DNA of 64,000 nt. Source: Pectobacterium aroidearum (GTDB taxonomy: Bacteria; Pseudomonadota; Gammaproteobacteria; Enterobacterales; Enterobacteriaceae). The DNA is taken from positions 4,340,001 to 4,404,000 of the forward strand of contig NZ_CP065044.1 of the NCBI RefSeq assembly GCF_015689195.1. Reading direction: 5' to 3'. The notes under the pieces are model-generated. The model was not told the origin of the DNA. It made no database searches and saw only the letters and a program-made list of their open reading frames with translations. Positions 46,947-56,491 of the stretch are shown piece after piece (positions within the stretch are counted from its first letter, which is position 1; each line of letters begins with the position of its first letter). The translations under genes and the position numbers were made by a program.

Positions 46947-48272
46947 ATGAATCCACAAGAATTTCTTCGTCGTCGTCAGGGTCTGTTGGAAAAAATGGCA
47001 CCGGGCAGCGCGGCGATTATTTTTGCTGCGCCGGAAGCGCAGCGCAATGCCGACAGCGACTATCCTTATCGTCAAAATAGCGATTTTTGGTATTTCACCG
47101 GTTTCAATGAACCAGAAGCTGTTCTGCTGCTGGTAAAAAGCGATGCCAAACATCATCACAGCGTAATCTTCAACCGCGTACGCGATCTGACGGCCGAAAT
47201 CTGGTTTGGTCGCCGTCTCGGTCAGGAAGCGGCGCCAGCCAAACTCGGCGTTGATCGCGCCCTGCCGTTTGACGAAATCAGCACGCAGTTGCATCTATTA
47301 TTGAACGGTCTGGACGTGGTGTATCACGCGCAGGGGCAATACGATTATGCCGACAAGCTGGTCTTTGCCGCGCTGGATACCTTGCGCAATGGTACCCGTC
47401 AGGGGTTTGCCGCCCCCGCCACGCTGACCGACTGGCGTCCGTGGGTACATGAAATGCGCCTGTTTAAATCGCCTGAAGAAATCAGCGTAATGCGCCGCGC
47501 CTGTGAAATTACGGCACTGGCCCACACACGCGCCATGCAAAAATGCCGTCCCGGCATGTATGAATATCAGCTTGAAGGCGAAATTCACCACGAATTTACC
47601 CGCCACGGTGCCCGCTATCCTTCTTACAACACGATCGTCGGCAGCGGCGAGAACGCCTGCATCCTGCATTACACCGAAAACGAGACGCAAATGCGTGACG
47701 GCGATTTGGTGCTGATTGATGCGGGCTGTGAATACAAAAGTTATGCTGGCGATATCACCCGTACCTTCCCCGTCAACGGCAAATTTACCGCACCGCAGCG
47801 TGCCATTTACGACATCGTGCTGCGTTCGCAGCTGCGCGCACTGGAGCTGTTTGGCCCAGGTCGCAGCATCCGCGAAGTGAACGAAGAAGTGGTGCGCATG
47901 ATGGTCAGCGGCCTCATCAAACTCGGCGTGATGAAAGGCGAAGTGGAAGAGCTGATTGCCGAACAGGCACATCGCCAGTTCTTCATGCATGGCCTCAGCC
48001 ACTGGCTGGGTCTGGACGTGCATGACGTGGGGGATTACGGCACAACCGATCGGGGTCGCCCGCTTGAGCCGGGTATGGTACTGACCATTGAGCCCGGTCT
48101 CTACATTGCGCCTGATGCCAAAGTGCCGCAGCAGTACCGGGGAATTGGCGTACGTATCGAAGATAACATCGTGATCACCGAAAACGGCAACGAAAACCTG
48201 ACGGCTGGTGTAGTCAAAGATGCCGATGACATTGAAGCGCTGATGGCGCAATGGCATGACAAGCAACACTAA
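46947..48272 (+). CDS. pepP: Xaa-Pro aminopeptidase PepP
   Basis: 441 residues from the ATG at 46947, with AGGAG 6 bases upstream, equal to the E. coli length; the frame is open to 46863 but that would add 28 unrelated residues. Pita-bread metallopeptidase with two-metal ligands in DAGCEYKSYAGDITRTFP, HGLSHWLGLDVHD, EPGLYI and GIGVRIEDN. It removes N-terminal residues preceding proline. Followed by ubiH and ubiI in one likely operon. Confidence 0.96.
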   Translation: MNPQEFLRRRQGLLEKMAPGSAAIIFAAPEAQRNADSDYPYRQNSDFWYFTGFNEPEAVLLLVKSDAKHHHSVIFNRVRDLTAEIWFGRRLGQEAAPAKLGVDRALPFDEISTQLHLLLNGLDVVYHAQGQYDYADKLVFAALDTLRNGTRQGFAAPATLTDWRPWVHEMRLFKSPEEISVMRRACEITALAHTRAMQKCRPGMYEYQLEGEIHHEFTRHGARYPSYNTIVGSGENACILHYTENETQMRDGDLVLIDAGCEYKSYAGDITRTFPVNGKFTAPQRAIYDIVLRSQLRALELFGPGRSIREVNEEVVRMMVSGLIKLGVMKGEVEELIAEQAHRQFFMHGLSHWLGLDVHDVGDYGTTDRGRPLEPGMVLTIEPGLYIAPDAKVPQQYRGIGVRIEDNIVITENGNENLTAGVVKDADDIEALMAQWHDKQH

Positions 48273-48317
48273 GCCGCATTTTCAAAGGGCAACGACATTA
48301 TTGCAAAGGACAACAAC

Positions 48318-49496
48318 ATGGCGGTCATGATTGTTGGTGGCGGGATGGCGGGCGCGACGCTGGCGCTGGCGATCTCGCGGCTTTCACAGGGCACAATTCC
48401 GGTTGACCTTATCGAGGCGCATTCGCCGCTCGACAAGGAACATCCGGGTTTTGACGCACGCGCCCTCGCACTGTCTGACGGTACACGCCAGCAGCTCGCG
48501 GCGCTGGGGATCTGGCAAGCGCTATCGGGCAATGCCACGGCGATAACCGACATTCACGTCAGCGAACGCGGGCACGCCAGCGTGGTGAACCTGAAAGCCT
48601 CGGACTATCACGTTAAGGCATTAGGCCATGTGGTTGAATTGCACGATGTCGGACAGCGTCTGTTCTCTCTGCTGCAACAAGCGCCGGGCGTACGCCTGCA
48701 CTGCCCAGCTAAAGTCGTTTCCGTTACGCGGACGCAGGATAATGCGACGCTCACGTTGGATGACGGTACAGCGCTAACCGGTCAATTGCTGGTCGCCGCC
48801 GACGGCTCTCGCTCCGTGCTGTCGCAATCCTGTGGGATTCAATGGCAACAGCATGATTATGATCAGGTCGCAGTGATCGCCAATGTGACAACGGCTGAAC
48901 CCCATCGTGGCCGCGCGTTTGAACGGTTTACCCCGCACGGCCCGCTGGCGCTTCTGCCGATGAGTAATGGCCGCTGCTCACTCGTCTGGTGCCATGATAA
49001 ACACCGTCAACATGAGGTCGATGGATGGAGCGAGGCCGAGTTTTGCCGTCAGCTACAGCAAGCTTTTGGCTGGCGTCTGGGGCGCTTCACTCACATCGGC
49101 GAACGCCACAGCTACCCGCTGCGCTTGCTCACTGCCAGCCAGCATATCAGCCACCGACTCGCGCTGGTGGGTAACGCGGCACAAACACTGCACCCGATTG
49201 CCGGACAAGGCTTTAATCTGGGGATTCGCGATGTGATGTCGCTGGCGGAAACCCTCGTCGAGGCAGCAAAAAACCAGCAGGATATCGGCCAGTACCGTGT
49301 GCTCAGCCGCTATCAACAACGCCGCGAACCCGATCAACACACCACAGTTGCGATCACCGACGGGCTGGTCAGGCTGTTCGCTAACCGCTATGCCGCGCTG
49401 GCCGTCAGCCGCAATCTGGGCCTCATCGCCATGAATAACCTGCCGCTGATGCGCGACGCCTTTGCTCGTCGCACGCTGGGCTGGGTAGAACGTTAA
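48318..49496 (+). CDS. ubiH: Ubiquinone biosynthesis hydroxylase UbiH
   Basis: 392 residues, flavin monooxygenase that hydroxylates the ubiquinone ring (C6 position in the E. coli pathway). N-terminal FAD motif GGGMAGATLALA, the GD-type motif here as GNAAQTLHPIAGQGFNLGIRD. Conserved pepP-ubiH-ubiI order. Confidence 0.94.
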   Translation: MAVMIVGGGMAGATLALAISRLSQGTIPVDLIEAHSPLDKEHPGFDARALALSDGTRQQLAALGIWQALSGNATAITDIHVSERGHASVVNLKASDYHVKALGHVVELHDVGQRLFSLLQQAPGVRLHCPAKVVSVTRTQDNATLTLDDGTALTGQLLVAADGSRSVLSQSCGIQWQQHDYDQVAVIANVTTAEPHRGRAFERFTPHGPLALLPMSNGRCSLVWCHDKHRQHEVDGWSEAEFCRQLQQAFGWRLGRFTHIGERHSYPLRLLTASQHISHRLALVGNAAQTLHPIAGQGFNLGIRDVMSLAETLVEAAKNQQDIGQYRVLSRYQQRREPDQHTTVAITDGLVRLFANRYAALAVSRNLGLIAMNNLPLMRDAFARRTLGWVER

Positions 49497-49524
49497 TTAA
49501 GCTCGCCAACAGGAAAATACGGAA

Positions 49525-50736
49525 ATGCAATCATTCGACGTGGTTATTGCCGGTGGCGGTATGGTCGGTCTGACGCTGGCCTGCGGCTTACAGGGTAGCG
49601 GCCTGCGTATCGCCGTGCTGGAGAAACAGGCGGCCGAACCTCAGCCGCTCGGGAAAAACCATGCCCTGCGCGTCTCCGCCATCAACGCCGCCAGTGAATG
49701 TCTCCTGCGCCACATCGGCGTCTGGGAAAATCTCGTGGCACAGCGCGTCAGCCCTTACAACGATATGCAGGTCTGGGATAAAGACAGCTTCGGTAAAATC
49801 AGCTTTAGCGGCGAAGAATTCGGCTTTTCCCATCTTGGGCACATCATTGAAAACCCGGTGATTCAGCAGGTACTGTGGCAACGCGCCTCTCAGTTAAGCG
49901 ACATCACCCTGCTCTCTCCCACGTCGTTAAAACAGGTCGCCTGGGGCGAGAACGAAGCCTTTATTACGTTACAGGATGACAGCATGCTGACCGCCCGGCT
50001 GGTGGTTGGTGCGGACGGCGCACATTCATGGCTGCGTCAGCATGCGGATATTCCACTGACCTTTTGGGACTACGGCCATCACGCGCTGGTCGCCAACATT
50101 CGTACCGAACAACCTCACCAATCCGTCGCGCGTCAGGCATTTCACGGCGACGGTATTCTGGCGTTCCTGCCGCTGGACGATCCACACCTCTGTTCGATCG
50201 TCTGGTCGCTTTCACCGGAGCAGGCTCAGGCAATGCAGAAGCTGCCTGTAGAGGAATTCAATCGTCAGGTCGCCATGGCGTTTGATATGCGTCTGGGGCT
50301 GTGTGAGCTGGAAAGCGAGCGTCAGACTTTCCCGCTAACCGGACGCTACGCTCGCAGTTTCGCAGCACACCGGCTGGTGCTGGTCGGCGACGCGGCGCAC
50401 ACTATTCATCCGCTGGCAGGACAAGGCGTCAACCTGGGCTTCATGGATGTCGCTGAACTGATTGCGGAACTGAAGCGCTTACAGACGCAGGGCAAAGATA
50501 TCGGCCAACACCTTTACCTACGACGCTATGAGCGCCGCCGCAAACACAGTGCCGCCGTAATGCTCGCCAGCATGCAGGGATTCCGTGAACTGTTTGACGG
50601 CGACAATCCGGCGAAAAAACTGCTGCGTGATGTCGGTCTGGTACTGGCGGATAAACTCCCCGGCATCAAACCGACGCTGGTCCGTCAGGCCATGGGATTA
50701 CACGATCTGCCAGACTGGCTTAGCCAGGAGCAATAA
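49525..50736 (+). CDS. ubiI: Ubiquinone biosynthesis hydroxylase UbiI (VisC)
   Basis: 403 residues, flavin monooxygenase of the same family as UbiH, acting at the C5 hydroxylation. FAD motif GGGMVGLTLACGL and GDAAHTIHPLAGQGVNLGF. It starts 28 bases after ubiH. In E. coli gcvTHP follows; here a hairpin and an accessory patch follow instead. Confidence 0.94.
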   Translation: MQSFDVVIAGGGMVGLTLACGLQGSGLRIAVLEKQAAEPQPLGKNHALRVSAINAASECLLRHIGVWENLVAQRVSPYNDMQVWDKDSFGKISFSGEEFGFSHLGHIIENPVIQQVLWQRASQLSDITLLSPTSLKQVAWGENEAFITLQDDSMLTARLVVGADGAHSWLRQHADIPLTFWDYGHHALVANIRTEQPHQSVARQAFHGDGILAFLPLDDPHLCSIVWSLSPEQAQAMQKLPVEEFNRQVAMAFDMRLGLCELESERQTFPLTGRYARSFAAHRLVLVGDAAHTIHPLAGQGVNLGFMDVAELIAELKRLQTQGKDIGQHLYLRRYERRRKHSAAVMLASMQGFRELFDGDNPAKKLLRDVGLVLADKLPGIKPTLVRQAMGLHDLPDWLSQEQ

Positions 50737-50759
50737 GAAAACTGAAATGGATGATATCT

Positions 50760-50779
50760 CTCGCCGCGTAAGCGGCGAG
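50760..50779 (+). terminator. Hairpin after ubiI
   Basis: CTCGCCGC and GCGGCGAG form a perfect 8-bp stem closed by a GTAA tetraloop, 23 bases after the ubiI stop. TTATC follows rather than a long T-run. Confidence 0.6.
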
Positions 50780-51071
50780 TTATCAATAACACCTTTTCTT
50801 TAATTAAACGCGTAACTTATTTAACCGCGCAGTTTTATTTAACCCATATTTCCAGGTTAATCATTTCATTCCAATAATATAATTATCATAATAATTAAAT
50901 ACAATGAATTTAGCATTTTCCATATAAAACAAATAATTATAATAAATATTACAAAAATTACTTTCTGCCAGGGGTCATGTTTCTTATTGAACATTCTATT
51001 TCTTCTTTTATTCAATAAAGATTTACGCTATAACGCTCTCAACAAGGAGTTTTTAACAGGGAGTTATACGA
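50780..51071. other. AT-rich region after ubiI
   Basis: About 290 bases, very AT-rich, with no gene. The last part (AACAAGGAGTTTTTAACAGGGAG) carries two Shine-Dalgarno-like sequences leading to the short hcp-like reading frame at 51072. Confidence 0.5.
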
Positions 51072-51122
51072 ATGGCTAATTCTATTTTTATGAAGATAAC
51101 GGGACTGGACATCGTACGGTAG
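51072..51122 (+). pseudogene. Possible truncated hcp (type VI secretion tube protein) remnant
   Basis: A 16-codon reading frame, MANSIFMKITGLDIVR, then TAG, preceded by GGGAG with suitable spacing. Its first 13 residues resemble the start of Hcp proteins (MAxxIFMKIxGxxG), after which similarity stops, as if a deletion joined the hcp leader to unrelated sequence. The call rests on a very short match and could be chance. Context in favour: three tandem small membrane proteins follow, the arrangement expected of immunity genes behind a lost Hcp-toxin fusion. Confidence 0.35.
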
Positions 51123-51223
51123 ATCGATGCTAAATCATCGTGAAAAAGTCACAAAACTACTCTATAACAGTACGACTGTTATCCAAAGACCGTAGGATAA
51201 ACATGAAGCTAGGAGCAATATCA

Positions 51224-51514
51224 ATGTCACGAGCAAAAGAATCCATCTATCATGTTTATTTTTATGCTTATTCCGCTTTATGCTTTTTTTTGATCAATAC
51301 ATTTTCCACAATCGGATATGATGGCTCAATTGCACGGTTCTGCGAAACACCGAGAGGCGAAGCTGATGGTTTCCTTATTTTTATTATCGTTCCCTTATCC
51401 ATTCCTTTCCTTTTGGTTAAACGAAGCATCCCCAAGATGATTACCTATCTCATCATTCTCATATATCATTCAGACAGCTTTTATACGAGGATCAGCATGT
51501 GCCCGATTATGTAA
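51224..51514 (+). CDS. Small membrane protein, tandem paralogue 1
   Basis: 96 residues from the ATG at 51224, chosen because AGGAG is 8 bases upstream and the product then matches its two neighbours in length; the frame opens at 51140. Two or three hydrophobic segments (YFYAYSALCFFLINTFSTI, FLIFIIVPLSIPFLLVK, MITYLIILIYH). Shares with the next two genes the core FCExPxxxxDGFxxFIIxPLSIPFxxVK and a C-terminal Cys motif. Possibly related to the DUF2645/YjeO inner-membrane family (from memory). May be an immunity protein (inference). Confidence 0.65.
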   Translation: MSRAKESIYHVYFYAYSALCFFLINTFSTIGYDGSIARFCETPRGEADGFLIFIIVPLSIPFLLVKRSIPKMITYLIILIYHSDSFYTRISMCPIM

Positions 51515-51593
51515 AGAAAACAATTTATTTCTCATTTACTAAACAGTGAGTTTTATTTATTTGCTATCAAGATTAAAAAAGGAATTTTAAAGC

Positions 51594-51896
51594 ATGTTTC
51601 AAAAAAACTATATCTATAACGTCTATTTTTATGCTTATTCTGCCTTATGCCTTTTTTTAATCAACGCTTTCTCTACCATCGAATATGAATGGATGCTGGA
51701 TGACGGTTCGCTTGACAGCTTCTGTGAAGTGCCAAGAGCAGATGCCGATGGTTTTCTCATTTTTATCATTGTTCCTTTATCTATCCCTTTTCTTCTGGTG
51801 AAACGGACGCCTCCCAGAATTGTCACCTATCTTGCTATCCTTATATATCATTCATACCGTTTCTATACGCGAGTTAGCCTCTGCCCGCACAGATAA
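51594..51896 (+). CDS. Small membrane protein, tandem paralogue 2
   Basis: 100 residues; closely similar to paralogue 1 (VYFYAYSALCLFLINAFSTI, then FCEVPRADADGFLIFIIVPL, then SIPFLLVKR and a CP near the end). It has a longer acidic extracytoplasmic loop (EYEWMLDDGSLDS). GGAATTTTAAAGC precedes the ATG, a modest ribosome site. Paralogue 3 begins 6 bases after its stop. Confidence 0.7.
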   Translation: MFQKNYIYNVYFYAYSALCLFLINAFSTIEYEWMLDDGSLDSFCEVPRADADGFLIFIIVPLSIPFLLVKRTPPRIVTYLAILIYHSYRFYTRVSLCPHR

Positions 51897-51902
51897 AACA
51901 CG

Positions 51903-52202
51903 ATGAGAAACGTAAATACATTACTCTTTAGCCTCTGTTTTTATATTTATTCAATTCTCTGCGCACTGATCATTCTGATCACATCAATCAGAGATTATGA
52001 AGGGATGGTTGATGGGGTAGAAATAAGAAACCTCTGTGAGATACCTGAAGGTGATTCCGATGGATTCTTTGCGTTTATTATTATCCCGTTATCTATCCCT
52101 TTCTTTTTTGTAAAAAAAAGCATGGATAGGATAATCACTTACATCATCATGTTATTTTATTATCTATGGAGTTTTTACATCCGCTTTAACTTCTGCCAAT
52201 AA
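51903..52202 (+). CDS. Small membrane protein, tandem paralogue 3
   Basis: 99 residues and the most diverged of the three, but with the same frame: an N-terminal membrane segment (FYIYSILCALIILITSI), an acidic loop with LCEIPEGDSDGFFAFIIIPL, then SIPFFFVKK, a third hydrophobic segment and a C-terminal Cys. The 6-base gap from paralogue 2 implies one transcript. No function is recognised. Confidence 0.7.
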   Translation: MRNVNTLLFSLCFYIYSILCALIILITSIRDYEGMVDGVEIRNLCEIPEGDSDGFFAFIIIPLSIPFFFVKKSMDRIITYIIMLFYYLWSFYIRFNFCQ

Positions 52203-52268
52203 TTTAAAAAGCACTCACTAACAAACCGGACTCATATCCCCTCATAAGCCCGGTTGGTCATCGTTAAC

Positions 52269-53672
52269 TTACGGCATATTTTCCTGCGGCGACGGGATGC
52301 GTACGCGGCTGGCGGACAGGTAGCCCATGATGGCGATGCCAAACACGCCCCAGGGCAACAGCGAAACGATCTGGGATGATGAGCCGCTCAGAACATCTAC
52401 GTTTCTAACGACCATAATTAATGCCGAGAGCATCGCTACCGTCGAGATAATCGGTGCCCACAGACGGCTCCATGCTGAAACTGGATGCTGGGTTTCACGC
52501 TGGAAGAAACGAATAACCGCCAGCGATACACCGACCTGAAGCAGCAGAATCGCCATCGTCGCGATCGCCGATCCCAACGCGAAGATCTGCATCATCGGAT
52601 CGAGATCCGCTACCACCATCGCGCACAGCACGACCAACACAACGATCGTTTGAACGATACTCGCCACGTAAGGCGTCCCTTTATTTTCACTCACCTGCGC
52701 CAGTTTGGTCGACAACACGCCGTCACGCCCGATGCTAAACAGATAGCGAGAGATGTTATTGTGAAACGCCTGAGCCGCAGCAAACAGACTCGTGATCAAC
52801 AGCAGCGATATCATCTGTTCAGACCATTTCCCAACCAGTGCGGTCGATACGTTTAAGATAAAGCGTCCGGGATCGTTGATCGCCTGCTGCTGTACCTGAC
52901 CCACCCCATAGGCTTGCACCATCATCCAACTGGTGAAGGCAAAGAACAGCATAATCAAGATAACTGCGGCCAGCGTCGCACGAGGAATCGTTTTCTCAGG
53001 ATTGCGGCACTCTTCACCGTAGATCGCCGTGGATTCAAATCCGATAAACGCAGCGATACTGAAAATCAGCGCAATGCCAATGCTACCTTGATTAATCACA
53101 CTGGGCGAAAACGCCTCTAGCGTGAGCGGTGGCGTATCATGCGACAGCAGTACCGCAATATCGACCACCAGCATGATGCCCACTTCCATCAGCATCAGTA
53201 CGCCGAGTACGCGTCCGCCGACCTCCACACTCTCAATGCCCAACAGACACATCAGCAACAGCATCGCTACGCTGTAGCCCCACCACGGCAGTTCAATACC
53301 AAGATGTTCTTGTAAATACATGCTGCTGAAGAAGCCAAACATCGCAACCACCGCGATCTGAATGGCAAAATAGGCCAGCAGCGCGACGGATAAGGCGCTA
53401 AAGCCCGCGCGGCGCCCCAATCCCAGCGTGATGTAGCTATAAAATGCGCCGGCGTTAGTCACATAGCGGCTCATGGCGATATAGCCAAAAGAGAAAATCA
53501 GCAGTATACCGCCAGCCATCAGGTACACCGCTGGGATTCCCGCCCCGTTGCCAGCGGAGATCGCAACGGGCAGACCGCCTACCACACCGGTCAACGGCGA
53601 GGCAGCAGCCACAACAAAGAAGACCAACGACCACAGCCCCAGGCTGTTCTTTTTCAATTGATGAGTATTCAT
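52269..53672 (-). CDS. APC-family amino acid/amine permease
   Basis: 467 residues from the ATG at 53672 with GGGGGCAAG upstream; the frame extends 26 codons further without a signal. Twelve hydrophobic segments. Family features: an N-terminal LGLWSLVFFVVAAASPLTG helix, the GGxPVAISAGNGAG region, and FIGFESTAIYGEECRNPEKTIPRA, the consensus loop of amino acid permeases. Its neighbours are an aminotransferase, an Fe-alcohol dehydrogenase and an AraC regulator on the same strand, so it likely imports the amine or amino acid they degrade. Confidence 0.85.
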   Translation of the reverse strand: MNTHQLKKNSLGLWSLVFFVVAAASPLTGVVGGLPVAISAGNGAGIPAVYLMAGGILLIFSFGYIAMSRYVTNAGAFYSYITLGLGRRAGFSALSVALLAYFAIQIAVVAMFGFFSSMYLQEHLGIELPWWGYSVAMLLLMCLLGIESVEVGGRVLGVLMLMEVGIMLVVDIAVLLSHDTPPLTLEAFSPSVINQGSIGIALIFSIAAFIGFESTAIYGEECRNPEKTIPRATLAAVILIMLFFAFTSWMMVQAYGVGQVQQQAINDPGRFILNVSTALVGKWSEQMISLLLITSLFAAAQAFHNNISRYLFSIGRDGVLSTKLAQVSENKGTPYVASIVQTIVVLVVLCAMVVADLDPMMQIFALGSAIATMAILLLQVGVSLAVIRFFQRETQHPVSAWSRLWAPIISTVAMLSALIMVVRNVDVLSGSSSQIVSLLPWGVFGIAIMGYLSASRVRIPSPQENMP

Positions 53673-53756
53673 CTTGCCCCCGGATACACAAAACGAACCA
53701 GATAGCGTGATGTCGCGCAATCGGGTCGATGGTAAATCCCTTGCTGCCACAGCACC

Positions 53757-54911
53757 TTACAGGCAGGTGCGATACAGCGCTTCGATGTCCTGCCGTGATG
53801 CCCAGCGCGGATTCTGTTCCAGGCTCACCCCCATCGTCTGCACGCAGTTGTCCGCCAGCCAGGGAATGTCCTGCTCACGCACACCCAGATCGCGCAGCGT
53901 AAACGTCAATCCGATGTTTTCCAGAAAACGCTGTACCAGATAGACGCTGTGGCTAGCGCGTTCAGATTCATCAAGATGCGTCACGCTATCGCTCATTGCG
54001 CACGTCACCGCAGCAAAGCCGGCGATATTTTCCACACAGGAAAAACGCATCAAGGTGGGATACAGCGCCGCCAGCCCCTCACCGTGTGTGATGTTGTATA
54101 ACCCACTCAACGGATGTTCCATCGCATGCGGCAAGCCACAGGCCGACATCCCAATCGCCATTCCGCCAAGCGTATTCGCCCAACACACCTGATCCCAGGC
54201 GTCCAGATCGGTCACATCCCGACAAACTCGCGGTAGATACGTGGTCAACAGTCGAATCGCGCGTTCAGCCATGATTTCCGTCATCGGATTACAGAACTTG
54301 CCAACCCGCGCTTCGATGTTATGGCTGAGCGCGTCGAAACCCGTCGCCGCCACCATACGGGATGATTGCGTGACCATCAGCGTCGGATCGACAATCGCTG
54401 TTCGGGCGTACAGCGCCGGTGAGAAAAAGGCGGGTTTGTCATGGGTTTCAGGATTGGTGAAGACGGCGACACAGTTGCCTTCACTCCCCGTCCCCGCCGT
54501 CGTCGTCACCAACACCAGCGGCAACGTCGCAGCAGGTGCCGGAGGTTGCGACAGGCAGTCCAGCAGTTTCCCCGAATGGCATGCCATAAAGGCGATGCCT
54601 TTGGCGGCGTCCATTACGCTGCCGCCCCCCACGCCAAGCACCACATCACACTGCTGCTCGCGCGCCAGGGCCGCACCGTCATCCACCGTCGTGGTAAGGG
54701 GGTTTGCTTCAATACTGTCGAATAACACCCAGCGCACGCCTCTCTGCGTCAGCAGGTCAGTCAGACGCGTCAGTAACCCAGTTTGGCGACAGCTGGTTTT
54801 TCCCGTCACCAGCAGCACGCGGCTCCCCAACATCGCCACTTCTTCGCCCACTCGGGCAACTTCCCCTCTGCCGATACAAAGTTTTACCGGCTGCGAATAG
54901 ATAAATGTCAT
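53757..54911 (-). CDS. Iron-containing alcohol dehydrogenase
   Basis: 384 residues; ATG with GAGGAGG upstream, 10 bases after the aminotransferase stop. Cofactor motif GGGSVMDAAKG and group III metal ligands in DALSHNIEARVG, LPHAMEHPLSG and ITHGEGLA. It reversibly converts an aldehyde and an alcohol with NAD(P). Next to a transaminase it may reduce a semialdehyde to a hydroxy acid, as 4-hydroxybutyrate dehydrogenases do; substrate is inferred. Confidence 0.88.
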   Translation of the reverse strand: MTFIYSQPVKLCIGRGEVARVGEEVAMLGSRVLLVTGKTSCRQTGLLTRLTDLLTQRGVRWVLFDSIEANPLTTTVDDGAALAREQQCDVVLGVGGGSVMDAAKGIAFMACHSGKLLDCLSQPPAPAATLPLVLVTTTAGTGSEGNCVAVFTNPETHDKPAFFSPALYARTAIVDPTLMVTQSSRMVAATGFDALSHNIEARVGKFCNPMTEIMAERAIRLLTTYLPRVCRDVTDLDAWDQVCWANTLGGMAIGMSACGLPHAMEHPLSGLYNITHGEGLAALYPTLMRFSCVENIAGFAAVTCAMSDSVTHLDESERASHSVYLVQRFLENIGLTFTLRDLGVREQDIPWLADNCVQTMGVSLEQNPRWASRQDIEALYRTCL

Positions 54912-54921
54912 CGCTGCCTCC

Positions 54922-56292
54922 TCACGCCGTCATGACTGACGTATTGGCCTGCTCAACCTGTTCAACCACGCTGTTCAGGGCAGATTCAAACGCGTTCAGT
55001 GCATAATCGAGCTCTTCTTCGCTAATCGTCAGCGGAGGCAGGAAGCGGAATACCGCCAGATTATTGATGGTGAAATTCACCTGAATACGCCATTTCTCTA
55101 CCAGCAGACCGGCGATCGCCGCCGAATAGTATTCCCCCATGCTGGCATGCAGCGTCTCCGGCAAACGACCAAACTCAATGCCAATCATCAGCCCTTTGCC
55201 GCGCACTTCTTTGATCACCTGTGGATGACGAGCCTGAATGTCATAGAGTCGCTGCATCATTAACGCGCCTTTACGTTCCGCCATGCCACACAGATCGTGT
55301 TCGATGATGAACTGCAAGGAACCCAGCGCCGCTGCTGCACTCAGGGTATTTTCCTGATAGGTGGCCGTGTGGTGATAGCAGGTTTCGATGGTGCCATATG
55401 CCGCTTCATACAAGCTTTCCGTACACAGATAACCGCCAAACGGCACCAGCCCGCCGGATAAACCTTTGGCGAATACAATGCAATCCGGCACTACGTCATC
55501 ATGTTCACAACACCAGAACTTACCGGTACGCGCCGCGCCACACTGAATCTCGTCCAGCACCAGCAGCGTGTCATAACGATCGCACAGCTCGCGAGCCGTT
55601 TTCAGGTAACCCGCCGGAGGCACGATAATGCCGCCTTCCCCCTGAATCGGTTCCACCACGAACGCCTTGTATTTTCCTGTCGCCAGCGCATTTTCCAGCT
55701 CCGTGACCGAGCCGTAGGCAACATGATCGATATTGCCTAATGTCGGCTGCTGCCCCGCCCGCCACTTATCCTTGCCGCCAAGCGACACCGCGCCAGACGT
55801 CTTACCGTGAAAGGCACCAAGCGTCGCCAGCAGGTGGGTCTTATGTGTTTTATGTCGGGTACCAAGCTTGACCAGTTTGATCATCCCTTCGATCGCCTCC
55901 GCGCCTCCGGTCGCCGTCCCCATCTTGGTCAATTTTCCCTGTGGCGAGAGCAGCGCCATGTTGTGCGCCAGCGCCGCCGCCACGTTGTGATAGGAAATCG
56001 CGCCCATCATGAAGAGGCGGTTATCGAAACATTTCTGCAAACAGGACCACACAAACTCATTGTTATTACCGACCGTCACCACCCCGACAGCGCCAATCAT
56101 ATCCAGATGCTTTTCACCTTTGTCATCGATGAAGGTGCTGCCTTCCGCCCGAACAAAATATTTGGCATGACCATCCAAAGAGCGCATGCGGTTCAGGTGG
56201 GTTAATTGCAGCGCGCGAGTCGTTTCGCCATCCAGTGCGATCGCGTCATCAATGGTGTAAAAACCCGGTACGATGTCTTTTGCCTGTGCCAT
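54922..56292 (-). CDS. Class III aminotransferase
   Basis: 456 residues from the ATG at 56292, with GTGAGG 6 bases upstream. The frame runs open to 56613, but that would overlap the AraC gene and lacks family sequence. PLP lysine in FAKGLSGGLVPFGG, preceded by LLVLDEIQCGAARTGKFW (the Asp-Glu loop), and GTATGGAEAIEGMIKLVK. The family includes GABA, putrescine, ornithine and diaminobutyrate transaminases. It is the first gene of the aminotransferase-dehydrogenase-permease set. Confidence 0.88.
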   Translation of the reverse strand: MAQAKDIVPGFYTIDDAIALDGETTRALQLTHLNRMRSLDGHAKYFVRAEGSTFIDDKGEKHLDMIGAVGVVTVGNNNEFVWSCLQKCFDNRLFMMGAISYHNVAAALAHNMALLSPQGKLTKMGTATGGAEAIEGMIKLVKLGTRHKTHKTHLLATLGAFHGKTSGAVSLGGKDKWRAGQQPTLGNIDHVAYGSVTELENALATGKYKAFVVEPIQGEGGIIVPPAGYLKTARELCDRYDTLLVLDEIQCGAARTGKFWCCEHDDVVPDCIVFAKGLSGGLVPFGGYLCTESLYEAAYGTIETCYHHTATYQENTLSAAAALGSLQFIIEHDLCGMAERKGALMMQRLYDIQARHPQVIKEVRGKGLMIGIEFGRLPETLHASMGEYYSAAIAGLLVEKWRIQVNFTINNLAVFRFLPPLTISEEELDYALNAFESALNSVVEQVEQANTSVMTA

Positions 56293-56322
56293 AAAAAACC
56301 TCACAATCTTCACTAGATAAAT

Positions 56323-56336
56323 GTGCGATAACGCAC
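56323..56336. promoter_or_regulatory. Short palindrome before aminotransferase gene
   Basis: GTGCG-ATAA-CGCAC, a perfect 5-bp inverted repeat 31 bases before the start codon, in the 5' leader. It might be an operator or a small hairpin; no known site is recognised. Confidence 0.25.
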
Positions 56337-56491
56337 GGTGTGAAGCGTTTATAGCAAGGGGCAATGCGGGGAAAATAGAATAAATCGGCACACGCCACAG
56401 TGCAGCGATAGCGTCTTTTTGGTGCAGTCTGCCCCAAAAAAAGCGGCACGGGGTGAACTGTGCCACCGTGTGAATCTCACCAGCGATGGGT

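Noticed and set aside
47298-48269. 323-codon minus-strand frame under pepP
   Set aside because: His-rich antisense translation of a strongly conserved gene.
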